Shown: positions 1 through 12,713, counted from the stretch's first letter. The stretch: DNA of 64,000 nt from Vespa crabro (GCF_910589235.1 NC_060956.1:5831499-5895498), one strand, 5' to 3'. Translations and numbers: made by a program. Notes: generated from the sequence alone by a model not told the origin.

Positions 1-182
1 TAGGAACCATGAAATATATTCATAGTGAATAAATTGGCGGTTACTCTTTCATTTCATTTTCAATTGAATATATGAAGATGTCGATTCTATGGAATGTACG
101 TTCGTTGAATGACAACATCGAAAATTCGTATTCACAAATGGAATATATATATATATATATAAATTTTATAAATGTATATATA

Positions 183-408
183 CACGGAATGTTTCAAAAG
201 TTAGTCATGGATGAGCTAAAAGTTCATAGATAATTTTAAAAATCAATTACTCTTTTTCGGGTCTTTTTAGATTGGTTTCCTTTTTTTCAGATTATAAAAC
301 TATAAGTCCAGGAACTTTATTACAATGTGAGAAAAAGAATCAACCTAAAAAGCCTCGAGAAAAAGTAATTGACTTTTAAAATACCCTAGAAAGTTTTGAC
401 TTATCCTG
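183..408. mobile_element. MITE-like palindromic element, copy A (TA target duplication)
   Basis: A 226-bp imperfect palindrome. Its left end begins CACGGAATGTTTCAAAAG and the reverse complement of its right end begins CAGGATAAGTCAAAAC. The arms continue to pair for roughly 90 bp, for example TTTTAAAAATCAATTACT on the left against TTTTAAAAGTCAATTACT on the right. TA flanks it at 181-182 and 409-410, as expected for Tc1/mariner-type insertion. There is no transposase reading frame, so it would be non-autonomous. Its ends resemble those of the copy at 1650-1836. Family assignment is inference. Confidence 0.65.
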
Positions 409-1116
409 TATATAAATATTTTATATACGTAATATTTTATATGCATAAAACATATTATATATTTTTATGTTTCACGCCTTTTTATATCTATGTTTTGCAC
501 TCACGTGGGTGAACTGTTCTACATATTATTGATTATATGCCTTTCGTGAGAATAACTGTAAATAGAACTAATGCTTCACTATAATGATTAACTTCGGATA
601 AAAAGACTTTACTATATTTGTTTGTACCATACACGGCATTAGTATTTTTTCAATGATGTATCTACTTTTATTAATCTTTGCAAAACATTCTTTCAATTTG
701 CAGGCGCAATGTTCGTTTGTCAGATATTTAAAAACCTTTTTTTTTCTTTTTCTTGTTTTTTTCTTTTTCTTCTTCTTCTCTTCTTCTTGCAATCAGAAAC
801 TTTTGCGTAGGATTGAATAGGTATCGAGTATATTCAACAGGTCTCGCTCTACTTAACGCGAAGTTTAAAGAAGTCTTGTAATCGAGATGAGAATTTCTGA
901 TAATTCACCTGCAATTTAGTCCTTTACACAGAATACTACGAATTTCAGCTTGTATTACTTCTTCTCTTCTTCTATCTTGTTTTCTCTTAATTTTTGTATT
1001 CTTTTCTTTCTTTTTTTTATCCCTCTACAAACTATTTTCAAGATAATAGCTGTGTTATATGTTACAACGGTTTGAAAAGATGGAAAATATTTTTATCTTA
1101 AATAAATAAATTATGT

Positions 1117-1142
1117 ACACACACACACACACACACACACAC
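1117..1142. repeat. (AC)n microsatellite
   Basis: About 13 uninterrupted AC dinucleotides. Confidence 0.95.
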
Positions 1143-1649
1143 GTATGTAAGAAAATTTATTAATCTGTAGTATTTTTAACATCGATACAAACTTGTATTG
1201 GATTTCCTTTTGATTGGCCTTTCTCTATTTTTCTCTCTCTTTCTCTTTTTATCCCTCTTTTGGTGCTATCAACGATGAGGAGATATTTTTATCGGATAAG
1301 GGTTGCGCTTCGAAAATCGATACATTCGAGCGCATGCCTGAGAAGTTAGAGAATCCAAATGATTTTTAAATCGGATCATCAATCGTATATTCGTCGTTGA
1401 TTCGTTTGTGACTCGCTTATGTCTTTCTGTCTTTCTGTTCATCAGAGATATTATCGACGGGTACAGAGTTCCTCATTAATCATCGACGGAAAGAGACGTT
1501 CATTCATCCGATTAAAAAATTTAAAAAATAAAAATAAAAGAACTTGAAAATATTTTGTTAGATCTATCCGGTGATAATAATTATTGGCTTACAAATTCTT
1601 CTCCGTTAAGATTCTTATACACTTTATTCTCTTGTAATTAATGATACTA

Positions 1650-1836
1650 CAGGATGTGTCAAAAGTCTCTGGATGAGCCGAAAAGTGATTTTAAAAATTA
1701 ATTATTTTCTTTCGACACTTGTAATTAGGTTTGTAGTTTTAGAAGCTAGACTTGTAGTATTTACAATCTAAAAAAAAATTGACCTATGGAGTCTCGACAA
1801 GGAATAATTAATTTTTTAATCTTTTGATCCGGCTTG
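1650..1836. mobile_element. MITE-like palindromic element, copy B (TA target duplication)
   Basis: A 187-bp element with TA at 1648-1649 and 1837-1838. The left end is CAGGATGTGTCAAAAG and the reverse complement of the right end is CAAGCCGGATCAAAAG. Both arms then run through a Phe/Asn-like AT tract of the form ATTAATTATT. Left end, arm layout and TA flanks match copy A at 183-408, but the interior has diverged and is about 40 bp shorter. No coding capacity. Confidence 0.6.
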
Positions 1837-2309
1837 TATATATATCATTCGTATCTTTTGATATAGATATATAAATTAATAAATAACAGACACAAAATTT
1901 CATCTTTTGAATCATCGAATTATCTTTCGCCGAGTAATTTCATCAAGTTATTATTGAATAAGCGATTTTAATAAATCGTAAAGAAAAAAAGACTCAATCT
2001 ATAAACCATGTCAATGATATCGTTATTAGTATTAGTTGCGATACACACTTCAAACACACATACATTAACAAGAATTACGTTTGTATACGAAACTCACGTG
2101 CAAGTTGAATCTAGCAATGCCACGGAACGTTGTTTCTCACGTTTTGCTTAGCTGTTAGTATTTATGGAAATATCAGTTTTTATCCTTATCGACGAAAGAA
2201 GAAACGTAGTTGGTTTAATGTCACGTTTTTTTTTTCTTTTTTTTTTCTTTCTTTTTTTTTTTAAATGAGTCGCTGAGATGAATGGTATATATACGTACGT
2301 GTATATATA

Positions 2310-2311
<2 letters not shown>

Positions 2312-2357
<46 letters not shown>

Positions 2358-2415
2358 TGTGTGTGAGTGAGTGTGTGTGTGTGAGTGAGTGAGTGAGTGA
2401 GTGAGTGAGTGAGTG
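2312..2415. repeat. Compound microsatellite (CT)n-(GT)n-(GAGT)n
   Basis: A run of CT/TC dinucleotides passes directly into GT dinucleotides and then into GAGT tetranucleotides. The reverse strand gives a spurious Ser-Leu-Thr-His reading frame. Confidence 0.95.
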
Positions 2416-2689
2416 ATATATACTTTCCATTCAAATCAAAATTTAGATTAAATAGAAAAATTGTATTACGCGGTTAATGGATAACAGAAATAATTTAAAT
2501 ACCATATGAGGTCTGTGTGTGTGTGTGTGTGGTGTGTGCGTAAAACATTCATCTTCCAAGGATTTCTTAAAAATTAGAATCTCTCGAAATGTTCAAAGTT
2601 CGAAATCAACTGACGATTTCAAAATCAAATATTAAACGTTTAGTAATATTCGTGCTATCGGATTATTATTTTAAAAGCGTTTAGAGCCG

Positions 2690-2850
2690 TGCGCTGCGCG
2701 ATCTGTGCTTTTCTTTCGAGGCCTTGCACCCGTAGCGCAGCAGCTGGTGCATCGGTCAGCGCACCCTCGTCGTCGTCTTGGCTCTGCAGATAAAAGTGAT
2801 CAGGCTCGACTCATCATGCGGTAGTGCCCCGTAGCAGAGAAAGTTTAAAA
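2690..2850. promoter_or_regulatory. GC-rich island, candidate alternative promoter or non-coding exon of Dsp1
   Basis: Rich in CpG against a strongly AT-rich background, with clusters such as GCGCTGCGCGATC and GTAGCGCAGCAGCTGG. Reading frames on both strands are short and none resembles a known protein. Its position 1.2 kb before the first visible Dsp1 exon fits an internal promoter or 5' UTR exon. That role is inference. Confidence 0.3.
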
Positions 2851-4067
2851 TTACTTCCTGTCTCTTATTATTTCTTAACAAAGTCGAAGTTTTTCTTAAA
2901 GTAAAAGTGAATACACAAGTTTTTCATTAAATAGGATAATTTATAAATGACAATAAATATTTTCGTTAACCTTTTTCCCTTCTAATTTACTAAGTGACGA
3001 TAAAAGAATTTTTCATCAGCTTCGATTATCTCAACCATCCGAAAATATACGAAAGTAATAAGATTGAAGAGTGCCCGAGAAGAGTCATAATCGTTTTTGT
3101 TCGCCATCTTTTTCTTCCTATACAAGAGAAGTATATACATACATACATACGACTACGTACGTTTTAATGGCCGACGCTTTAATGGCCGCTGTAAAGTACT
3201 AACTCTGATGAATAAAATTCTATATTGATTTCTTCTGCGATATGTAGATAAATATTTAAATACAATAAAAAAAGGAAAACTTAAGTAAAAATTTATAACC
3301 AATTAGAGATCTAAGTCTGGTTCTTATTACGCGCTATGTAATGATATATTTATTTTCTTTAATGAAGGGAATGAAAAAAAAAGGAGAAAAGTCGATTCTA
3401 TATTCTCTTCTGCTTTTTATTTTAAATAATGCAGAAGAGCTCGGCCAGTCGAAAGACCCTTTGGACCGTGGCTCGTACCCTACGGTATTCTATCGACCAG
3501 CCCTAACGTGTGCCACCTCTTCCGCTTTTTTCCTGCTTCTTTCTCCTCCTCCCCTTCGTTCTCTCTCACCCTCTCTTGCTCGCTCTTTCTCTCTCCCCCA
3601 TTCCTCTTTCCCCTCCTATACTCTTTTACTGAGAACGTTTACTCCCTTTCTCCCCCCCCCCCCCGCTTCTTTTTCTTTTACTTTGACAAACGGCCAGTTT
3701 TACTATTTAGCATATATTTCATAATAGAAGACAAAATTAGATTGGGTAGATTTAACAACAATAAAAACGAATTTCCAAAATATTAGGAGTAACGATTTAT
3801 TAATCAAATATGATGTCGTGTTTTTACAAAGAAAAAAATGGAGATATAATCTGTTTGAAAGATACTATGAGAATTAATATAATAAAATTTATATCATCTT
3901 ACAAACATTTATTTTCTCCTTCATAATAGTTTCATTTGAAATGCTAATTTGGAAAATAAAAGAAGGCAATAGCGTTTATCGATTAAAATCAAACTTAATA
4001 GGTTTCGAAGCTTTTTTCCCCTAGAGACGTATGATTTTTTAGAAACGTTGTATACCTCTCTTTACAG

Positions 4068-4765
4068 ACCATGTCAGACAAAGAAAAGAAACGTTTTCAT
4101 GAGATGGCAGAAAAAGACAAGAAAAGATACGACGCAGAGATGCAAAATTATACGCCACCTAAAGGAGAAAAAGGCAGAGGAAAAAAACGTAAACATATTA
4201 AGGATCACAATGCACCTAAACGATCACTGTGAGTAAAATAAGATTTGTTTCAATTTGAAATATATATATTCATCGGAAATCAAGTTTCGAGGATTACATA
4301 AAATTATTTATCGTATTGTCTCTCTTTCTAGATCTGCCTTCTTTTGGTTCTGTAATGATGAGCGTGGTAAAGTGAAAATGTTAAATCCTGAATATGGTGT
4401 AGGAGATATTGCTAAGGAATTAGGTAAAAAATGGTCGGACGCAGATCCCGAAACCAAATCTAAATATGAGGCTATGGCAGAGAAGGATAAAGCTCGATAC
4501 GAGAGGGTATGTAGATAGTAGTTAAAAATAAATGAAAGTAATTTGAAGAGAATGTTCGAATCTAAAGAATAATAATGGAAATATGATTGAATGAAAGGAA
4601 GAGATGTAATGTAGGAGTTGCTAATGTAAAAAAAATATATTTTAACAGGAAATGACAGCATACAAAAAGAAAATGAAAGATGGTGCACCAGTAGTGGTAG
4701 GAGCACCACCTGCAAATACTGTAAAAAGTGACAGTGAAGAAGAATGGAAGGAAGACGATGAATAG
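4068..4765 (+). CDS. Dsp1: Dsp1/HMGB high-mobility-group protein, 3' portion (partial)
   Basis: HMG-box DNA-bending chromatin protein. In Drosophila Dsp1 is a corepressor with Dorsal and helps recruit Polycomb group proteins. Three exons are visible: 4068-4228, 4332-4506 and 4649-4765, joined in frame (CT|A, AGG|GAA). The first carries the end of HMG box A (TMSDKEKKRFHEMAEKDKKR) and the basic linker PPKGEKGRGKKRKHIKD. The second carries box B (NAPKRSLSAFFWFCNDER, then GDIAKELGKKWSD). The third is a short acidic tail ending SDSEEEWKEDDE. The exon at 4068 has a normal acceptor (ctctctttacag), so upstream exons with the N-terminus and first half of box A are missing and presumably lie left of the window. 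The tail is much shorter than the Gln-rich Drosophila tail as I recall it. Family and gene are very likely; the 5' structure is unknown. Confidence 0.93.
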
Positions 4766-7451
4766 CGGCTGCATGATAAAATGTCATCTATCACCCCGTG
4801 TCCTTGATCCTAAAAGCATACCTCACCTACTGTACGTACCATTGACCTTAGCGTGAGTGTACTTACACCACTAGGAGAACAAATAACTAACCACGAGTCC
4901 CCAATTATTTACAATAATAATTGAAAACACACGCGATTATAATAATTATTTTAAAACTTGTGTGTATGCGCTATGTGAAAGGAGATTGTATGAATGACAT
5001 TTGTATTTTAACATATTGATTAGCAACATGTAAAGTGTCATAGCATAGAGGAATGAAAAAGATGGTGCCCACTTTCTGTGTGAGATGGAAGGCGCAGGGG
5101 CTCAATCATTGTTGACTTTGTCTCCACACCATGTTAAAAGCTAATTTAGTTAGTAATAACAAAAGATCCACTAGCCTCGTTGTTATGCGATATATCACTT
5201 GAAAAAAAATGATTTTGTGAAATTTATCAGTTCAGTTCATTTGCTGCCAGAATATAAGAGACTAACATTGTATATCCTTGTACAGAACGTTTCTTTAAAT
5301 CAAATTTCTCTCAGGTAGGGCATGGGGCTGCTTTGTATGAGTGTAATTGATTTTTATATATGTCGAGAATAGCTGTAAGTAATTAGAATAAGTATACTTA
5401 AACACAACGTCGAGATCGTACATTCACATCAACGTGTGATAGTTTTCACGAATAGTGGATACTAAGCCACGTGATTGAGCCTTGTAGTTTATAAGCAATT
5501 TGAATCGAGAAAATATGTAGTTCACAGCTTTTACAAATCAAAATTAGGACAGTATATTCTGACAGTCCTATACTTACAGAGAAGGGTGCTCGTTGTTGTA
5601 TGCACAAAAAGTCGAAATTTTATTTGCATGACGTGCTACAACACACACCACAATTGCTGAGAAAGATCACAACACAGATCAACACAGGATAGAAAAATGC
5701 CCTAATTTTACTTTGTATAGTGACTTCGATCATTAAGTTTTACTATAAAAATATGTAAAGATTTATGTTTTTTATTCATTTTGATGAGGAACTTCGTAAA
5801 TGGCAGTTGTTTAAGTAGACAAATATTGTAATTTTTATTTTATTTTATTTTTTTTTTCCTAACGCGTAGAAGTGGTCCCCCTGCCCTTACCATCGTCATC
5901 CTCCCTCTCATATTCATTATGTCAATAAAGGAAATACTTAAATCCTATCCAAACCATTTGATTCCCTTAATTGTTCAAGAAAGCAAAGTAGGGCGTGTTT
6001 TGTACTGCCTTGAGTCATCTGGTGTACAGCAGGCTGTATTATAATAAATTATTGTGGTTTCTTGTAATGTTAACATTCCTAGAACTTAGTATGTACAGAT
6101 CCTTATCATTGAAATTAGTGCAAACTATGTAAGTGGCACGCAGATGAAATAGATCTGGTCACTTGTTTTGTGAATTTGTTAACCAGATCAATATGCGAAG
6201 TGAATATAATACAACAAAAAGGCTTTCTTACGGTCAGACTGACTTGCACCTTGATTTGGCTCAGCAGTTAGCCATCATTTTTCTTAACATAAAGCTCTTC
6301 ATCTTCCCCCATGCATTGTCATGTAATGAATCATTGTATGATTATATGAACAAAAACCTGTTTTAGAGGGAGCTAGAGGATGAAAACTGTAAAATATAAA
6401 ATTGTAATATTTTAATACTGATTTGCAGATGTGCATAATTTTAACATAGCTGGTTAAAGTGAATTGTACTGATTCAGAGGTATCCATTTGATGGAAATTA
6501 ATAAAAACAAATATTGAAAATCATGACAGAATTTCTTGTGTTATTACAAAGGAATTATAATTGAAACAAAACACAAAACAAACAAAAAATATGTTTCTTT
6601 TGTATATCTCTTAGGGATAAATAAACTTTGCAAAAAACATATTAAATCGCTTTTGGTACTGACGCTTAACCTAATTATAGTCTATGTAAATCGTTGTACG
6701 TGTAAATCATTTATTAAAACTGCGTTTAATGAATATCTAACATTTTATGCAAATATAATAAGCGTATGAGTCCTTTATAGGCGAAACAAAAAAGAAAAAA
6801 AGAAAGAAAGAAAAACAGTCCGTGTTAAAAAATCTACTAAACATATAATATATTGTATTATACAGTGAGTAAAACGTTTTTACTCTGAAGCATCATACAC
6901 TTACGGTATTATTTGGTCATAAAATAATAGATATATAATACTTAATAATACAGTCAATCAAAAAACATATGAAATAAATAATGCATGACAGTTTAACGAA
7001 CGACGGCCCTTTTATTTTTCTTATATGTTGGATCCATATTGAAGCACATCTTGCGTGTACGATTTTATTTATCAACAATTGGACCAATTGCATTATATAA
7101 GTACTATGTATGAAATTTTCATCGATTAATGGACTTTCATATAAAGTAACGCATGACAAAATTAGTTTTAGTTAACAATTTATGAAAATGTTTCTTCCGA
7201 CTATTGAAAATATATAATTTATACAGTATTAATTAAAATATATTTCAGATATATGACTTTAAGATATATGAATGAAGTGGAATACTTTCAGAACTTTCTT
7301 TTTTCATTTTTCTCGCGCATTAAATTCCATATATAGTGTCTGTATCAAAATTTTATATAAGAGACTTACATCAATAGAAAGTACACTATCTTCTATCGAC
7401 TGTTTTTCGACTATTTAAAAAAAAATTTCGATTGTATAAAATATATTTATC

Positions 7452-7482
<31 letters not shown>

Positions 7483-7549
7483 AAAAAAGAAAAAAAGAAA
7501 AAAAATTGTAAGTTAACGTTCGCGTGATATTTCATGATTATTAATGTAA
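4766..7549 (+). other. Long Dsp1 3' UTR and convergent spacer to Tsp2A
   Basis: No coding exon is seen. AATAAA at 5934-5939 is a plausible poly(A) signal, giving a 3' UTR of about 1.2 kb; ATTAATAAAA near 6500 is a later candidate. A-rich runs at 7452-7504 separate this from the 3' end of Tsp2A on the opposite strand. Where the Dsp1 transcript really ends is not determined. Confidence 0.5.
7452..7504. repeat. Poly(A)/A-rich tract
   Basis: Almost pure A with a few interspersed G residues (AAAAAG units), just downstream of the Tsp2A stop codon on the other strand. It could be microsatellite drift or an old poly(A) remnant; no element body is seen. Confidence 0.8.
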
Positions 7550-8796
7550 TTAATGTTTGTATGTGACTGATTCTTCTTCTTTTTTAATGGCACGAATAAG
7601 TGTTAAAGTGAGTACCGCCAATACTACCTGTAACAACGAAATATTCGTGTGTAAATTGTAATTATAAATGCCGCTGCTATTTTATGAAAAAACATTTCTA
7701 ATTTATTCTTTTAATATGATTTATGTATCTTTTGAGATATATGGTTTAACCTTCATTAATACTTACATGTAACATACACAAAGAGAGGGCCAAACCAGCG
7801 AGCCATCCTGCTCTTGCTTCCAAAAACCAAGAGATTTCTTCAACACATCCATGAAAGAAGGCATTTCCGGTAACCGTGTCACGACATTCAGTTGGCAAAG
7901 GTTTTAACATTCTCACATAATCCATTGGACCGTCAGCACCACAACATCCGACCTGTTTTAATCAAAAAATAATATTCATATATAAAATATTTCACATTTT
8001 TTCATGTCTAGGATTTACATTTATCTTAAATTGCTTACATTTTCTTGAATCAATTTAAGAATATCAGATGCCTTCTCGTATTGAGAATTAGTGATAAGAT
8101 TATTCATAGATCTTCGTATAATAGGCTGAATTTGACTATCGTAAGTTGAATAATCAAGAATAACAGCTGCACCTGCTAAACCACATATAAAACAAAATAG
8201 TTGAAGGCCCACGTGCTAAAAGAAATGATAAATAAAAAGAATCAATTTTTCTGCAAAACTCACAGGAGAGAGTATATAATAGATAGAGAGTTTAATAATT
8301 GATTTGTGAAATCTTAACTTACGACGAAGAGAACCAGGACATATTCCATCAAAGCTGCGCCACAGCCTACGAAAGCAACTATTATGACGAATATGGATGT
8401 TGCAATTAATACATAAACACCGATGTAAAATTCATACATGTCCAAGAACATTATCCAATCTTGAAATACTGGCTCAAACCTTAGCCATAAAGATAAGCCG
8501 AACATAGCGCTTCCAAAAATCTATAGAAAAAAAAATTTCAGTAAATTTATACGTTTCAAATATGATATAATGAACTTGTTATCATACAAAAAAATATTTT
8601 TACTAGCAAAATATTATTTACAGAAACATTTTTCTAATGACAAAGATGAGAATATTTCTTTTTAACTATTACGCGACATTAGAAATTTCATATTTCATCG
8701 TGTACTTACCCACATTACGCTGTTCAAGCAAAATATTGTATACTTTATACATTGTATTTGCTGTTCCAGCTGAGGGATCGAATTTTTCACCACCAT
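7550..8796 (-). CDS. Tsp2A: Tetraspanin 2A
   Basis: Four-pass membrane protein; in Drosophila Tsp2A organises smooth septate junctions of gut and Malpighian tubule with Mesh and Ssk. Five exons, 241 residues: 8796-8710, 8520-8323, 8215-8039, 7952-7767, 7627-7550, all joined at phase 0. TM1 follows QCIKYTIFCLN, TM2 begins at FYIGVYVLIATS, TM3 at GLQLFCFICGLAG, and TM4 at AGWLAGLALSLC. The large extracellular loop has the tetraspanin CCG signature (IQEN-VGCCGADGPMDY), then PLPTECRDT and a last Cys in FFHGCVEEISWF. The C-tail is short and charged (AIKKEEESVTYKH). The loop text CRDTVTGNAFFHGCVEE closely resembles the Drosophila Tsp2A loop as I remember it, which is why I choose this paralogue. 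Start chosen at MVVKNSIPQLEQQ, whose length suits the family. It is convergent with Dsp1. Confidence 0.9.
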
Positions 8797-9519
8797 TTTG
8801 TACAATTTTTAATTAGTAGTTCATAGATATACTACGCTATTATAAAAAAATCAAAGATTTTCGAGAGAGATACGAGATGAAATCGACTGAAACTTGCATG
8901 CCTCCTCAATGACATACGCGAGGCATCTTTATCGCTAACAAATATAAGATAAGTGGATAAGCACGTCCTAGATAAAACGCCCAAGTTGCGTTACGAATCC
9001 AAAGTGATTCACTCCCTTCGCAAAGAGAAAAAACAAAAATTGATATATATCAAACAATTGATAATCTATATTTCGTAAAAGAAATCGTAAAATCTAATAC
9101 AGAAATTATAATATCTATTCGAAAATAAATTGTAAATATTTCATAAAATTACGATATAACTAAAAAATATGGAACAATTTTTTATCACAAATTTAATCGA
9201 TAATAAATTAATGTAAATGTGTTACTATTTTGATTAATTATTATTATTATAATATTATTATATATAATTATTATAATAATATTATAATATTATTATATAT
9301 ATATTAGGAATTAGAAACAGGAAAATACTGAAAGAGATATCAGTATTATTAAAATGAATTTTCATGAATATATAAATATTTATAAAAAATAAAAAAAATA
9401 TATGTGTATATACATATAGCGTCACACATATGATAGAAAATAATACAGATGTACATTAAAAACACAAACATATATTACGTTCTATTTTCATTCTTCTTTA
9501 GAAATGAATAGCTCTTTAA
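8797..9519. other. Spacer between mre11 3' end and Tsp2A start
   Basis: About 720 bp, very AT-rich, with TAT/ATA repeats at about 9238-9304. It must contain the Tsp2A promoter and the mre11 3' UTR. No gene or specific motif is recognised. Confidence 0.6.
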
Positions 9520-10135
9520 TTAATCACTATCTGAGACATCTATATACGTATTCGCAGCCGGTCGACGTAATTGACTCAAAAACGTAGTACTATGTTGATT
9601 TATCGTAGATTGCATCTATATGTGGAAAAAGAGAATTCATTTTTTTATATTATTTAACATGTTTACAATAAACCCATTTATCTGATTGTATTAATTTTTC
9701 TACATGAAAAATTAATAAAAATTTTATCTAAAACTTGTTATTAATAAATAAATGTAAAAAAAAGTATTTCAATATTTGTGAATATCGTACTATTGATCTT
9801 CATAACGAAGAAAAAATTAATAATAATGATAATTAAAAAGATATGTCGATCTCTCATCTCACCTGTTGTACTGACCGTTTCCCTTTGTTGAGTATAACAG
9901 ATGATGTGAATGAATCTTTATTATTTTTGTTTGTCACATTAACTTTTGCACCTCTAGAACCCTTTTCTAAAGTACCTTTGCTACTTGCTCTTCCTCTTCC
10001 CCTTCCTTTTCCTCTTGTAATTGCATTTTGTTTTCCTCTACCTCTACCTAAATAACTTATTTCATTATCATCATCACCATCATCATCATCAATATTATCA
10101 TCACTATCATTGCCATCATTATTGTCAGTGCTATG

Positions 10136-10167
<32 letters not shown>

Positions 10168-12713
10168 TATTGTAATGTGCTCTTTTTTTCTTTGATAATC
10201 TAGTACTCAGAAAATTAATTACCTGTACAAATAAATTTGGTAAATAAAAATTATAAAATAACCATACTGGAAAAATGTCAAAAATTTATATAAATGATTA
10301 TTTTATAAATATTATCAACTAACATCTCGACTTTCTTCTTCTTCCTTCTTGTTTCTTTCATCTCTATATTCCTTAATTTTATCTAGAATTTCCTCAGGGT
10401 TTTCTAAACGTTGTTTCTTCAAGTGTTCCTTGGTTTTATTTATTTTACTTCTAAAATATACAAATGTGTATCAAGAAAATTACATTATTCTTTGCATAGA
10501 AAAAATTAAAATTTATCATTATCATTTATATTAAATAATATTCTTATCGTAAATTAAAAATTTATATTAAATAACTATCTTACTGTATCACATCTTGTAT
10601 AGCCTCTTCGTCCGCTTTTATAATATACTGACTTAATGTTTCATTCAGTCCAGTAACAGACAAGATTGTTAACAAATCTTTGTTCTCTTCTGAATCAAAA
10701 TATTCTTTAATACTTCCTTGAACGCTTTGTGTCCAACCCCTTTCTTCCTATTAAGACAATTATGAAAAATATTAGAAGCATATTTAATATATCATATTTT
10801 TATTATGCATATATTTCTTATTACATCTTCAAAATGAAATTTATCTGCTAAATCATCCAATGAATCATCCATAATACTATGTTTACTTGATTTAGAGGTA
10901 TCAGCAGTTTTACGAAAAAGGATCATACTCATAGGATTGAGTACTTCATCGCAATACTTTTGTGAAAGCCTAAAAAATAGTTTTTTAATATCTATTATAA
11001 TCTTCTCAATATTATTATAATGCACTCAAAATATACCCTGTAGTTTCAAATACATCTTGTTCATCATTATAAAATAATCGTAAACGAATTAAGGGCTCTT
11101 TTGGCTGCTTATGATGTCCTATAATGATATAGCTTTCAATAAAAGATTACAAATACTAGAATATTTCTTTAATAAATTTACAACATATAATACTTGAAAA
11201 AATTACCTGTCAGTTGTCCTAATGCTTTAGGTATAAGTTTATGTTCTATATATTTATCTACATATTCAGAAATAATGCTTGCATTTGAAGATGTAGGTTG
11301 TGTTTTCCTTTTTTCTTCGATTTCAGGATTATTATAGAGAATTAGAGTATCAAATACAAAAGGTCTAACAGTATTTAATTTTAGTTTTTTAATTTTGAAT
11401 TGTAACTTATTTACATATAATAGCCCAACATGTTTTGATATACTTTCATTCTGACATAATGATGTTGCAATAGAACTGCCTGTATAATTATTATTAATGT
11501 TATATAATATAGAACTATGAAAGTATAGTCATTTATATTACGTATCTTGAAATATTAATTGTTGTATTAAACGAATAGCATTAAGTAAATATCTTACCTG
11601 GCTGAGTTATAAAATATGGAACACCTGTAACTGTTTCTGGCGTAATGCGACACTCATGCTCATGTCCCCATATAACTAAATTAAGGAATGGTGGTAGTTT
11701 ACTTTCTGGGACATAATCATTTTGTGCGTGCTGTACACGATTTTGATGCAAAACAAGAATATTAAAACATTCTGGAAATTCTTCTACTTCTTTTAGCTGA
11801 AGCTGTGTATATAAATATAAAGTTCATTAATAATAGATCATATATGCTGAAATTTATGTAAACATACTTTATCATCTTTTATAAGCCTATATAATCTTTG
11901 ATCATTGACATAGCCCAGGCCATACAAAGTAATTAATGTAGAACCTTTTCTTAATATTATAGGTTCTACAGTTAATCTGTCGAGACTCATCCATTTTCCA
12001 AAATAATTAACGAGTCCTGCTACTGATAGTGTATCCATAGAACCAACACTACTAAAACCTGTAAAAGTATACTTGTTAAATTACCGTTCATTAAATTCAA
12101 CAATATTTTTTTCTTATTTCTTACTTGGATCATCATGGTTTCCATGAATTGTAAATATTGGCATGTTAATGTTTATGTTTGGATCTTCGTAATTGGCATT
12201 TTTATAACGACAATGTTCAAAAACTGTAGAAGGATCTGTTAAAAACTCCATTGCAATGTCTCTGTTAAATTATAAAAAAGATTTACTTTTTATATGGTTT
12301 TAAGAAAACTATATATATGTTATACAAACCCTGGACCATAACAATATTTCCTTATTAAGTCCATACATTCAACCATAGTAGTTTGAGAAGGTTTAGTATC
12401 ATGGAAAAGATCTCCTCCAAGGAGTATAAAATCAACTTTATATTTTTTACCATATTGAAGAATTTCTTCAAATGTTGTAAAACTATCATATAGTAGTTGA
12501 CCTGTATAGTAAGATGTACACATATATTTTTTTATATTGTATAAGACAAATTAATGCACTAAATAATATAATTCTTTTTACGGTAATATATCTTGTAATT
12601 AATAAAAGAATATACTTTAAAGGCATACCTTTATTTCTTTCATGTTGATAGCCAAGATGAATGTCAGTAGCTATCAAAATTTTAAATGTGTCACTGTCAG
12701 ATATTTCTGCCAT
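9520..12713 (-). CDS. mre11: MRE11 double-strand break repair nuclease
   Basis: Mn-dependent exo/endonuclease of the MRE11-RAD50-NBS complex, acting in the nucleus on DNA ends and telomeres. Twelve exons, 678 residues: 12713-12629, 12501-12330, 12261-12125, 12058-11868, 11802-11598, 11479-11207, 11118-11037, 10969-10825, 10747-10584, 10450-10324, 10222-9863, 9615-9520. All phosphodiesterase motifs are present: ATDIHLG (I), LLGGDLFHDTKPS (II), IHGNHDDPS (III), the His in LVLHQNR, and WGHEHEC. The DNA-binding cap follows, then a Lys/Glu-rich helix. The C-tail has a long Asp tract, a Gly/Arg motif (LGRGRGKQN and RGKGRGRGRAS, GAR-like) and ends in DVSDSD. Length is normal for the family. Start ATG chosen because MAEISDSDTFKILIATDIH sets motif I at the usual distance. 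It is divergent from the zinc-finger gene, and an E2F-like site lies 320 bp upstream. Confidence 0.96.
10065..10170. repeat. (ATC)n trinucleotide tract encoding the Asp-rich segment of MRE11
   Basis: Repeated ATC on the plus strand (GAT on the coding strand) encodes a run of nine Asp and a second Asp/Asn-rich stretch in exon 11. The same DNA gives a spurious His-rich frame on the plus strand. Confidence 0.9.

Larger units (their letters stand above)
1..4067 (+). other. Non-coding sequence left of the first visible Dsp1 exon (intron or 5' region)
   Basis: No exon with recognisable protein similarity is visible on either strand. The first visible Dsp1 exon starts in the middle of HMG box A, so an upstream coding exon must exist. 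I could not find the first half of box A here, so this stretch is most simply intron of Dsp1. It holds two MITE-like elements, CA and CT/GT/GAGT microsatellites, a GC-rich block near 2.7-2.85 kb, and a C/T-rich stretch at about 3500-3680 that gives spurious Pro/Ser-rich reading frames. Confidence 0.6.

Noticed and set aside
3341..3786. Open Ser/Pro/Leu-rich frames
   Set aside because: They come from a C/T-rich low-complexity stretch in two overlapping frames, with no domain and no splice context.
10021..10203. His/Tyr-rich frame on the plus strand
   Set aside because: Antisense shadow of the GAT repeat that encodes the MRE11 Asp tract.
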